A DNA stretch of 36,983 nt from Parcubacteria group bacterium M6-OD1-1 (lineage in GTDB: Bacteria > Patescibacteriota > Minisyncoccia > GWC2-36-17 > M10-OD1-4), in assembly GCA_003056085.1 (NCBI GenBank), contig LSNK01000004.1, positions 92,326 to 129,308 on the forward strand, written 5' to 3'. The notes beneath the pieces were generated by a model. It was not told the DNA's origin. It saw nothing but the letters and a program-made list of their open reading frames with translations, and searched no databases. Both the position numbers and the translations under genes were made by a program. Shown here piece after piece: positions 30,035 to 36,983 of this stretch; positions within the stretch are counted from its first letter, which is position 1, and each line of letters opens with the position of its first letter.

Positions 30035-31336
30035 ATGTCAGAAAAATTTGTAATAGAAGGAGGACATAAATTGAAGGGTGAAATTGAGGTTTTGGGCGCA
30101 AAAAATGCCACTTTACCCATTTTAACAGCCGCTATTTTGTCTTCTGAAGTATCGGTTATTGATAACATCCCTCTTATAGGGGATGTTTATTCAATGATTA
30201 AGATTTTGAAAAGCATAGGTGTTAAAGTAAAATTTATCGGGAAAAGAAAAATCAGAATAGATGCTTCAAATATAAATATAAAAAATATTGATTATGACTT
30301 GGTTACTCAAATAAGGTCTTCCATATTATTATTTGGGTCTTTGTCATCAAGACTTAAAGACTTTAAACTTACTACACCCGGAGGCTGTCAGCTTGGCGCG
30401 AGAGTTTTAGATCCTCACATTGATGCTTTGTCAGAGGTCGGCGTTAAGATAAAAAAAGAAAAAAATATTTTTCATATAACAAACAAGAAGAACTCTAAAA
30501 AAAATAGAGAAATTGTGTTGTCTGAAATGTCAGTCACCGCGACAGAAAATGTTATTATAGCCTCTGTTTTATCAGACGGAATTATCAAACTTTATGCCGC
30601 TGCAAAAGACCATTATGTTCAAGATTTGTGTCATTTCTTAAATAAGATGGGCGCAAAGATATCAGGTATAGGGACTAATGACTTAACTATAGAAGGCGTC
30701 AAAAAATTAAAAGGGGCAGAGCATTTTGTAATATATGATCCGATAGAAGCCGGAACATTTATTGCGCTTGCCTCAGGGACAAAAAGTCACATCATTGTAA
30801 AAAACATAATCCCGGATTTTATCAGATTTGAACTATTGAAATTTAAAGAGGCAAATGTTAGTTTTAAATTACGCAACGTAAGAAAATTTGAAAAAGGATG
30901 GGGCTATCAGGTGGCAGATTTGGAGATTTTTCCTTCAAATTTAAAAGCGGTTAAAAAAATTCATAATATGCCATACCCCGGGTTTTCTGCAGATATTTTG
31001 CCGATATTTGCGGTTTTGATGACTCAATCTAAAGGTGTAAGTTTAATACATGATTGGATGTATGAGGGCAGAATGAAGTACATTGAAGAGTTAAACAGAA
31101 TGGGTGCCGATGCTTTTTTGTGCGACCCCCACAGGGCTTTGGTGACCGGTCCTACAAAATTAGAAGGAAAAGAGATAACAAGTTTTGACTTAAGAGCCGG
31201 CGCTACATTGATAATTGCCGCGTTAATTGCTGACGGAGAAAGCATCATAAGCAATGCATATCAGGTGGATAGAGGATATGAGGCAATGGAGAAAAGATTG
31301 AGTAAAGTGGGTGCGAAAATTAAAAGGATTAAATAA
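30035..31336 (+). CDS. murA: UDP-N-acetylglucosamine 1-carboxyvinyltransferase (MurA)
   Basis: 433 residues. First committed step of peptidoglycan synthesis: transfers enolpyruvate from PEP to UDP-GlcNAc. Shows the N-terminal GAKNATLPILTAAIL block (the Lys-Asn pair that binds substrate) and the flexible loop with the active-site Cys in PGGCQLGARVLDPHIDAL (C118, at the place of E. coli C115). DWMYEGRMKYIEELNRMGAD and DLRAGATLIIAALIADG of the second domain are also present. Cys rather than Asp predicts fosfomycin sensitivity. First gene of murA-mreB-GT-GT, all concerned with the envelope. Confidence 0.95.
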   Translation: MSEKFVIEGGHKLKGEIEVLGAKNATLPILTAAILSSEVSVIDNIPLIGDVYSMIKILKSIGVKVKFIGKRKIRIDASNINIKNIDYDLVTQIRSSILLFGSLSSRLKDFKLTTPGGCQLGARVLDPHIDALSEVGVKIKKEKNIFHITNKKNSKKNREIVLSEMSVTATENVIIASVLSDGIIKLYAAAKDHYVQDLCHFLNKMGAKISGIGTNDLTIEGVKKLKGAEHFVIYDPIEAGTFIALASGTKSHIIVKNIIPDFIRFELLKFKEANVSFKLRNVRKFEKGWGYQVADLEIFPSNLKAVKKIHNMPYPGFSADILPIFAVLMTQSKGVSLIHDWMYEGRMKYIEELNRMGADAFLCDPHRALVTGPTKLEGKEITSFDLRAGATLIIAALIADGESIISNAYQVDRGYEAMEKRLSKVGAKIKRIK

Positions 31337-31341
31337 AAAGA

Positions 31342-32343
31342 ATGAAAAAAATAGGAATTGATCTTGGTACTACAAATTGTTTAGTTTTTGTCCCAAAAAA
31401 AGGAATTCATGTAAATGAGCCTTCTGTTGTTGCTGTCTCTGTTTTAGATAATTCGGTGCTTGCCGTTGGTTTTGAAGCTAAAGAAATGTTGGGCAGAACT
31501 CCGGACACAATAAAAGCCATAAGACCTTTAAAAGATGGCGTTATTGCAGATTATAAAATAACAGAAGCGATGCTTCGTTATTTTATAAATAAGGCAACAG
31601 GGAGAATAAGGTTTATAAGACCTGAAGTTATGATTTCTGTGCCTGCGGGTATTACTTCCACCGAACGAAGGGCTGTTATTGATGCTGCTATGCAGGCAGG
31701 AGCAAAAGCCGCTTATCTTGTAAAAGAGCCTGTGCTTGCAGCTATCGGAGCGGGAATTCCTATAAACGAGGCATCGGGGAATATGATTGTAAATATCGGC
31801 GGCGGAACTTCAGAAATTGCCGTTATTTCTTTAGGAGGGATAGTTTCATGGGCTTCTGTAAGAGTCGCGGGAAATAAATTAGATCAGGCGATTGCAGATT
31901 ATATAAAAAAAGAACATAACTTGGCCATTGGAGAAAGAACAGCCGAGGAGATAAAAATTGAAATAGGTTCAGCTATTAAGAAGAAAGACGAAGACATAAT
32001 AGAAATCAGAGGAAGAGATTTAGTGGCAGGACTTCCAAAGACAATTCAGATAACAAGCAATGAAATAACAGAAGCTATTTCTGATCAGCTAAAGGAAATA
32101 GTAAGGGCTGTCAAAATGGTTCTTCAGGATACTCCTCCCGAACTTGCAGCGGACATTATGGACAAAGGAATGGTGGTTTCCGGAGGGGGTGCTCTTTTAA
32201 GGGATATTGACCAGCTTCTTTTGGACGAAACCGGAGTTCATTGTGTAAAGGCAAAAGATCCATTGTTTTGCGTAGCTAACGGTACAGGCGCTGTTTTGGA
32301 TAATCTTGATGTTTATAAACGCAGTATAATGACAAAAAAGTAA
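31342..32343 (+). CDS. mreB: Rod-shape determining protein MreB
   Basis: 333 residues, usual length. Actin-like ATPase that forms membrane-bound filaments directing side-wall growth. Phosphate 1 motif IGIDLGTTNCLVF, then GVIADYKITEAMLRYFI, MISVPAGITSTERRAV, connect region LVKEPVLAAIGAG, phosphate 2 MIVNIGGGTSEIAVISL, and adenosine motif VVSGGGALLRDIDQLL. Starts 5 bases after murA. It implies a rod or elongated cell, or filament-based wall control. Confidence 0.96.
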   Translation: MKKIGIDLGTTNCLVFVPKKGIHVNEPSVVAVSVLDNSVLAVGFEAKEMLGRTPDTIKAIRPLKDGVIADYKITEAMLRYFINKATGRIRFIRPEVMISVPAGITSTERRAVIDAAMQAGAKAAYLVKEPVLAAIGAGIPINEASGNMIVNIGGGTSEIAVISLGGIVSWASVRVAGNKLDQAIADYIKKEHNLAIGERTAEEIKIEIGSAIKKKDEDIIEIRGRDLVAGLPKTIQITSNEITEAISDQLKEIVRAVKMVLQDTPPELAADIMDKGMVVSGGGALLRDIDQLLLDETGVHCVKAKDPLFCVANGTGAVLDNLDVYKRSIMTKK

Positions 32344-32357
32344 ATCAGCTCAAAAAA

Positions 32358-33437
32358 ATGAAAATAGGAATTCATATAGGATCAGCATTTTCAAAAGAAA
32401 AAACAGGAGTAGAGGAATATGCTTTTAGGTTAATAAAAAATATTTCAAAATTAGACGATGCAAAAAAACATCAATTTGTATTGTATTCAAATCCAAAAAA
32501 TAATATAAAATATCCTGATTTACCGGATAACTTTGAAATAAAAGAATTAAGAAGTCCCTTTTTTTGGACAAAATTAAGACTTTCCTTGGAAATTATTAAA
32601 AATCCTCCGGATGTATTATTCGTTTTAGCTAATTTTTTACCTTTGTTTTATCCTAAAAATACTATCGTTACCATTCATGGTGTTGAGTTTGATTTTTGTC
32701 CTGAAGGCTATACAAAAAAACAAATTTATTATTTGAAGCAAGGAACAAGCAGCGTCATTAAAAAAGCAAAAAAAATAATAGCCGTGTCTGAAAATACAAA
32801 AAATGATCTTGTGGAATTTTATGGAGCAGACCAGGAAAAAATATCTGTTGTGCATCATGGAGTTTATATTCCGGAAAAAACAAACTTAGTTTTTGAAAAA
32901 GAAAAATATATTTTATATTTAGGCAGAATAGAGACAAAAAAGAATATAGACGGGATTTTAAAGTCTTTTGAAACTGCAAAGAAAAAATACAATATTCCGC
33001 ACAAATTAATTTTAATCGGAGGCGGCGGGAAGGGGTTTTTGTCTCTTAAAAAAGCAGTAGAGGGCTCACCTCAAAAAGAAAATATTAAGATGTTGGGCTA
33101 TGTAAAAGAAGGCAGGAAAGAAGAGATTTTAAAACATGCGGATATGTTTTTATTTCCATCATTTTATGAGGGTTTTGGGATGCCTATATTGGAAGCTCAG
33201 TCAGAAGGGGTTCCTGTTATCACTTCAAATACTTCCTCTATGCCGGAAGTTGCAGGAGAAGGAGCTTTGTTTGTTGATCCAAAAAATACAGAAAGCATAG
33301 TAGATGCAATATATAAGCTCGCTCAAAATGAGAAATTAAGAAAAGATTTAATAGAGAAAGGATTTAAAAATATTCAAAAATACAGCTGGGAAAAGTGCGC
33401 GCAAGAGACATTAAATGTATTAGTAAAAAGTTTATAA
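32358..33437 (+). CDS. GT4-family glycosyltransferase
   Basis: 359 residues, GT-B fold. N-terminal acceptor domain with GVEEYAFRLIKNI; nucleotide-sugar domain with VVHHGVYIPEK, YILYLGRIETKKNIDGILKSF, and the EX7E motif (E271 and E279) in PSFYEGFGMPILEAQSEGVPVITSNTSSMPEVAG. Retaining transferase that likely adds a sugar to a lipid-linked or surface polysaccharide. No transmembrane helix. 14 bases after mreB. The exact sugar cannot be told from sequence. Confidence 0.9.
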   Translation: MKIGIHIGSAFSKEKTGVEEYAFRLIKNISKLDDAKKHQFVLYSNPKNNIKYPDLPDNFEIKELRSPFFWTKLRLSLEIIKNPPDVLFVLANFLPLFYPKNTIVTIHGVEFDFCPEGYTKKQIYYLKQGTSSVIKKAKKIIAVSENTKNDLVEFYGADQEKISVVHHGVYIPEKTNLVFEKEKYILYLGRIETKKNIDGILKSFETAKKKYNIPHKLILIGGGGKGFLSLKKAVEGSPQKENIKMLGYVKEGRKEEILKHADMFLFPSFYEGFGMPILEAQSEGVPVITSNTSSMPEVAGEGALFVDPKNTESIVDAIYKLAQNEKLRKDLIEKGFKNIQKYSWEKCAQETLNVLVKSL

Positions 33438-33488
33438 AAATAGTAAATGATTTCGTTGTTTATTGTCTATAAATCATAACCCAATAAA

Positions 33489-34589
33489 ATGAAAGTAGCG
33501 TTAGTTCATGATTATTTGTTAAATTATGGCGGAGCCGAAAGGGTTCTGTCTTCTTTGCGTAAAATTTATCCGGATGCTGATATTTTTACCCTGCTTTATG
33601 ACAAAAGACTTTCAAAATATTTTCCAAAAGAAAAAATAAAAGTGTCTTTTTTAGACCAACTTCCATCTTTTTTAAAAAAACATCATAAATTTTTACTTCC
33701 TATTCTTCCGATAGCGGTAGAAGGCTTTGATCTTTCTGATTATGATCTTGTAATTTCCTCATCTTCCGTTTTTGCAAAGGGTGTTGTGACAAATCCGGGG
33801 ACTACGCATATATGCTATTGTCATAGCCCGGCAAGATTTTTATGGGATTATAATGAAAGATATTTAAAAGATGAAAAAAATAATGTTTTTTTCAAGCCAT
33901 TTATAAAATATTTAATACACAAATCAAGAATTTGGGACAGGTCTTCATCTGAAAGAGTGGATTTTTGGATAGCAAATTCAAAAGTAACGCAAGAAAGAAT
34001 TAAAAAATATTATAAAAAAACTTCAGTTGTGATACATCCGCCGGTTAAGCATTTAACATGTAAAAAAGATGATATTAAAATAAAAGATTATTTTTTGGTG
34101 GTTTCAAGACTTTCTCCTTATAAAAAAATAGACATTATTATAAAGGCATTCAATGAAACAGGAGATCCGCTTGTTATAGTGGGTGGGGGGAGAGACAAAA
34201 AAAGATTAAAAAAATTAGCGGGAGAAAATGTAATTTTTACAGATTTTATTTCAGATTCTGAGCTTGCTTGTTATTATAAAAATTCCAAAGCCTTTGTTAT
34301 GGCTCAAGAAGAGGATTTTGGAATAGCTCCTGTTGAGGCGATGTATTTTGGCAAGCCGGTTTTAGCTTACAAAAAAGGAGGCGCTGAAGAATGGCTTACG
34401 GAAGGAAAAAATGGGGAATTTTTTAAAGAACAGACAATAGAATCTTTAAAAGAAGGTATAGAAAAAATAAACAGAAACTTGCCAAATTATAACAGATCGT
34501 ACATTAGAGAAAGCGCAGAGAGGTTTAATTTTGAAAAATTTAAAAATAAAATAGAAAATTTTGTAAATAATGAGGCAAACGAGGTTTAA
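33489..34589 (+). CDS. GT4-family glycosyltransferase (second)
   Basis: 366 residues, GT-B fold. MKVALVHDYLLNYGGAERVLSSLRKIYPDADIFTLLYD is the usual start of GT4 mannosyl/galactosyl-type enzymes. ICYCHSPARFLWDY, YFLVVSRLSPYKKIDIIIKAF, and an EX7E motif (E275/E283) in EEDFGIAPVEAMYFGKPVLAYKKGGAEEWL follow. Likely works with the preceding transferase on surface glycan. The 51-base gap has no clear promoter, so co-transcription is likely. Acceptor unknown. Confidence 0.9.
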   Translation: MKVALVHDYLLNYGGAERVLSSLRKIYPDADIFTLLYDKRLSKYFPKEKIKVSFLDQLPSFLKKHHKFLLPILPIAVEGFDLSDYDLVISSSSVFAKGVVTNPGTTHICYCHSPARFLWDYNERYLKDEKNNVFFKPFIKYLIHKSRIWDRSSSERVDFWIANSKVTQERIKKYYKKTSVVIHPPVKHLTCKKDDIKIKDYFLVVSRLSPYKKIDIIIKAFNETGDPLVIVGGGRDKKRLKKLAGENVIFTDFISDSELACYYKNSKAFVMAQEEDFGIAPVEAMYFGKPVLAYKKGGAEEWLTEGKNGEFFKEQTIESLKEGIEKINRNLPNYNRSYIRESAERFNFEKFKNKIENFVNNEANEV

Positions 34590-34639
34590 TATTTTAAATA
34601 TAAAGCCCCAAATATAAAATTATAAAAAATTTACTCATA

Positions 34640-34680
34640 TTGACTTATTCCTAAAAATAGTTTATTATAGCAATAAACTA
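34640..34680 (+). promoter_or_regulatory. Promoter with inverted-repeat operator for the lipoprotein gene
   Basis: -35 TTGACT (34640-34645), 17-base spacer, -10 TATTAT (34663-34668). A 9-bp perfect inverted repeat TAGTTTATT/AATAAACTA (34658-34680) covers the -10. It is the closest match to a consensus sigma70-type promoter in the window. Confidence 0.7.
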
Positions 34681-34702
34681 AGGTAGTTTGTCCTTTCACA
34701 AT

Positions 34703-34708
34703 AAGAGG
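34703..34708 (+). promoter_or_regulatory. Shine-Dalgarno that fixes the lipoprotein start
   Basis: AAGAGG 9 bases before the ATG at 34718. It supports this start over the TTG at 34688 used in the ORF track. Confidence 0.6.
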
Positions 34709-34717
34709 TATAAGTTA

Positions 34718-36637
34718 ATGAATAATATTTTATTGAAAGTACTTGTTCTCGCAGGTTTGTTGTTTTCACTGACAGCTTGTGGAGGAGGTGGCAGCGGAGG
34801 ATCAAGTTCTGCCGCTAATAATCCCGATCCTATAGTTGATAATTCACCAGTCAGTGATTCTGACCCTGTGGTTGACAATCCAGGATCCGGAGCTGACGAT
34901 CCGTCAGATGGAAACCCAGGTCCTGCAGTTAACAACCCGCCCACTAACGCTTCGGCAAACATCACAACCAACGAAGACTCTTCTGGTTCAACGGTTCCTC
35001 AGGTGAGTGATGTTGACGACACGATTCATTCGTTTATCATCGAAACTCAACCGCAAAATGGAACGGCTCAAGTTGCCGGTAATACTCTTGTTTATACGCC
35101 AAATCCAAACTGGAACGGTTCTGATAGTTTCACTTTCAGAGCTGTCGATGGTGGAGGTTTGTTCGTTGTGGGCACGGCTCAAGTTACAGTTAGTCCGGTA
35201 AACGACACTCCGACAACTCAAGATATTTCCTCACAGGATGTAGAGCCGGAAGTTGCTTTTACATCAACTCCTCAGGTTTCAGATCCGGATCAAGGCGATG
35301 ATTACACTATTAGTGTAGCTATGGCTCCGCAAAATGGAACGGTGGAAGTAAGCAGTGACGGAAAGTCTTTGCTCTATACTTCAAATGCAAATTTTGAAGG
35401 CAAAGATGAAATTACTTTTTTGGTTACCGATTCAGGAAATTTAACGGCAACGGCAATTGCATATTTTAATGTTTTGCCAAAAGTCATTTCTCCTGTAATG
35501 AGCCAAATAACGACTGAAGCGGCTTGGTATCTTTCTCCAAGAGTGGAAGTTTTGGGTAACAAAGTCGCTCTTTTGTGGGGTAAAAAAACAGCAAGATATC
35601 AAGCTGATGTTTATGCGTCGTTTTCGTTTGATGATGGTCTCAATTTTGGACCAGTTGAATTTGCCGGAGGATCATTTGGATGGCAATTCCGTACTTTTAT
35701 TGATGATATGAGTAATTTGTATTGGAATTTCAAACAAAGACCCGCTATTTTTAGAAGTCTCGGGTTTACCGGCGGAAATTGGCAGTATGTTTCTGTAAGA
35801 ACATGGACTGATGCCGCCTGGGTGAATGGCAGCAATATATATGCGGCTACCGGCTGGGAAAATAATACAGGCATTCTTCCAAAATTTGCCATTAGTAATG
35901 ATGAGGGTGTTACGTGGGCAATTTATCGATTTGGAGATAATGCTGGTTGTGTACGTTTTTCTATAAGTCAATCGCCGGTAGATGGCTCTATTCATATGCT
36001 GTATAATTGCCAGACAAAAGGCTTTTATTACGTAAAATACAGCCAAGGAGTTGTAAGTCAGCCAATAAAAATAGCAGAGGCTTACACAGACGGAACACAA
36101 TCTGTTCATGCGGTGAGGGATAAAATATATTTTATAAACTCCTGTATGTATTTTCCTCGAAAGGAAAGCAATGGCAGTATACATGTGTTGAAGTCGTGTG
36201 ATGACGGATTGTCATGGGAAGACATCTTTGTATCAGATATGTTTAGGGCCAATCTAACTTTATTTAAAGAGGATGGCACAATACTTGTTTCCTATGTTCC
36301 GCAAAAAGTCTGGATGGATTCAAGTACAATGACCATTTATGCTTTTGAAGAGTCTGAAGCCAGAAACGGCTACTTGGTTTTTAAGGCATATAGGCATGAT
36401 GCTTTAAACGGCACATGGAATCAAAAAGGCGAAAGCATAACAGATCTTTTTGATTCCCTTAACATAGATATAAGGGAAGATTATGGTGTGGAGCAGAGAT
36501 ATGTTGAAATAGGCAGTGCTTTACGTTTTGCAGATCTTGATATGGAAATGTCAGAAACTGATCTCCATTTTTTATATTCTTCTGGTGGAGATACTGGAAA
36601 TATATTTTACTTCAAAGTACCTCTTAAGTCTAAGTAA
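34718..36637 (+). CDS. Lipoprotein with Ig/cadherin-like repeats and Asp-box propeller
   Basis: 639 residues. A lipoprotein signal peptide ends LFSLTAC with lipid-bearing C21, then a Gly/Ser-rich stretch (GGGGSGGSSS) and a Pro/Asp-rich spacer (repeating DPVVDNPGS). Two Ig/cadherin-like repeats follow (about residues 80-160 and 165-240; VDDTIHSFIIETQPQNGTAQVAG and 'VTVSPVND' joints). The C-terminal ~390 residues contain Asp-box-like repeats (SFDDGLNFG, SNDEGVTWA, SCDDGLSWE), as in sialidase/BNR propellers. No sialidase arginine triad could be assigned. A surface adhesin or glycan-binding protein is inferred. Promoter, Shine-Dalgarno and composition differ from neighbouring genes, which suggests horizontal transfer. 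Confidence 0.8.
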   Translation: MNNILLKVLVLAGLLFSLTACGGGGSGGSSSAANNPDPIVDNSPVSDSDPVVDNPGSGADDPSDGNPGPAVNNPPTNASANITTNEDSSGSTVPQVSDVDDTIHSFIIETQPQNGTAQVAGNTLVYTPNPNWNGSDSFTFRAVDGGGLFVVGTAQVTVSPVNDTPTTQDISSQDVEPEVAFTSTPQVSDPDQGDDYTISVAMAPQNGTVEVSSDGKSLLYTSNANFEGKDEITFLVTDSGNLTATAIAYFNVLPKVISPVMSQITTEAAWYLSPRVEVLGNKVALLWGKKTARYQADVYASFSFDDGLNFGPVEFAGGSFGWQFRTFIDDMSNLYWNFKQRPAIFRSLGFTGGNWQYVSVRTWTDAAWVNGSNIYAATGWENNTGILPKFAISNDEGVTWAIYRFGDNAGCVRFSISQSPVDGSIHMLYNCQTKGFYYVKYSQGVVSQPIKIAEAYTDGTQSVHAVRDKIYFINSCMYFPRKESNGSIHVLKSCDDGLSWEDIFVSDMFRANLTLFKEDGTILVSYVPQKVWMDSSTMTIYAFEESEARNGYLVFKAYRHDALNGTWNQKGESITDLFDSLNIDIREDYGVEQRYVEIGSALRFADLDMEMSETDLHFLYSSGGDTGNIFYFKVPLKSK

Positions 36638-36660
36638 GTCTAAGTAAGGCTTAAAATATG

Positions 36661-36695
36661 AAGCCCCCGTTCAATTTTGAACGGGGCTTTTTTTG
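36661..36695 (+). terminator. Terminator of the lipoprotein gene
   Basis: AAGCCCCCGTTCAA/TTGAACGGGGCTT stem with one bulged C, then a run of T. It is one of the most GC-rich stems in the window. Confidence 0.92.
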
Positions 36696-36731
36696 TCCAC
36701 ATCTTAATTTTATATACATTAGCTTGATATA

Positions 36732-36740
36732 TGTTATAAT
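36732..36740 (+). promoter_or_regulatory. Extended -10 promoter (TGTTATAAT) ahead of the last gene
   Basis: Downstream of the lipoprotein terminator. If used, the leader of the partial gene at 36912 is about 165 bases long and contains repeat copy C. Confidence 0.45.
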
Positions 36741-36789
36741 AAAAATACAAAACAAATTTCAAATAATAAATGAATTAAACAAAATAACT

Positions 36790-36895
36790 GTAAGCAACAA
36801 GTAACAATAACCAAGCAACAAACAAATTCCAAGAAACAATGACCAATAACCAAAACGACGACGTGTTTGTAACTTGTAACTTGTATCTTGGATGC
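36790..36895. repeat. Dispersed intergenic repeat, copy C
   Basis: Shares AAGTAACAATAACCAAGCAA with copy B and the centre CGTG-TTTG with copy A. The T/G arm TTTGTAACTTGTAACTTG is roughly complementary to the A/C arm. It sits in the 274-base gap between the lipoprotein gene and the last gene. Boundaries approximate. Confidence 0.65.
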
Positions 36896-36911
36896 TTCTT
36901 AACTTTCTATT

Positions 36912-36983
36912 ATGATCTCAAATAAATTAACAAAAACACTCTCTCTAACACTTTTTGTTTTCATCTTTCTAATCTTAGGCTCT
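36912..36983 (+). CDS. Exported or membrane protein, N-terminus only (3' partial)
   Basis: 24 residues (MISNKLTKTLSLTLFVFIFLIL...) before the window ends. Short basic start, then a hydrophobic core: a signal peptide or first membrane helix. It is not in the ORF track because it is cut off. Support is position (after a promoter and repeat) plus the signal-like composition. Function cannot be judged. Confidence 0.5.
   Translation, partial: MISNKLTKTLSLTLFVFIFLILGS

Noticed and set aside
34688-34717. TTG start for the lipoprotein
   Set aside because: It would put ten residues before the signal peptide; AAGAGG and the ATG at 34718 give a normal lipoprotein signal.

Overview
The window reads as a chromosomal segment of a Candidate Phyla Radiation (Patescibacteria, most like Parcubacteria-type) bacterium. 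The sequence is very AT-rich and densely coded, almost entirely on the + strand. Most starts have no Shine-Dalgarno sequence. It also carries several gene families I associate with CPR genomes: a membrane-tethered Clp-like ATPase, short DnaX, an FtsA-like protein next to a baseplate-J-like membrane protein, PEGA/beta-propeller and kinase-like proteins, and RAYT transposases with palindromes. TGA is used as a normal stop (serS, infA), so there is no sign of the UGA-to-glycine code of SR1/Gracilibacteria. Taxonomy is inferred from gene content, not measured.

Layout. 1-3.4 kb: tail of a P-type cation ATPase, a small membrane protein and the Clp-like ATPase. 3.45-4.2 kb: a RAYT/Y1 transposase with palindromes on both sides and inside the gene. 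4.3-8.2 kb: lysS, a small basic protein, serS and ftsQ. 8.3-12.6 kb: two small proteins, a TraD/VirD4-like ATPase and dnaX, then tRNA-Gln(UUG). 12.8-18.95 kb: an accessory region of mostly orphan genes, many with their own promoter and hairpin terminator, including a HicA-like toxin with a ribbon-helix-helix partner, a GIY-YIG protein and an unknown 362-aa protein bracketed by two identical 52-nt palindromes. 19-21.1 kb: a GH100-like glycosidase overlapping a sucrose-phosphatase-like HAD enzyme. 21.1-24.0 kb: FtsA-like and baseplate-J-like proteins. 24.2-28.5 kb: infA-rpmJ-rpsM-rpsK-rpsD-rpoA-rplQ-rplM-rpsI, ending in a bidirectional terminator facing a minus-strand PEGA/propeller gene. 30.0-34.6 kb: murA, mreB and two GT4 glycosyltransferases. 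34.6-36.7 kb: a lipoprotein with Ig/cadherin-like repeats and Asp-box propeller repeats, unlike its neighbours in composition. The last 70 bases start another exported protein.

How the parts work together. The housekeeping blocks cover translation, transcription and envelope synthesis. The accessory region and the lipoprotein gene look acquired: several carry strong Shine-Dalgarno sequences, and two have consensus-like promoters with inverted repeats over the -10 box. The items most worth a second look are the pore-loop-less Clp ATPase, the transposase carrying its own palindromes in its reading frame, the twin-palindrome orphan gene, the HicA/RHH pair, and the sucrose-phosphatase/invertase-like pair.
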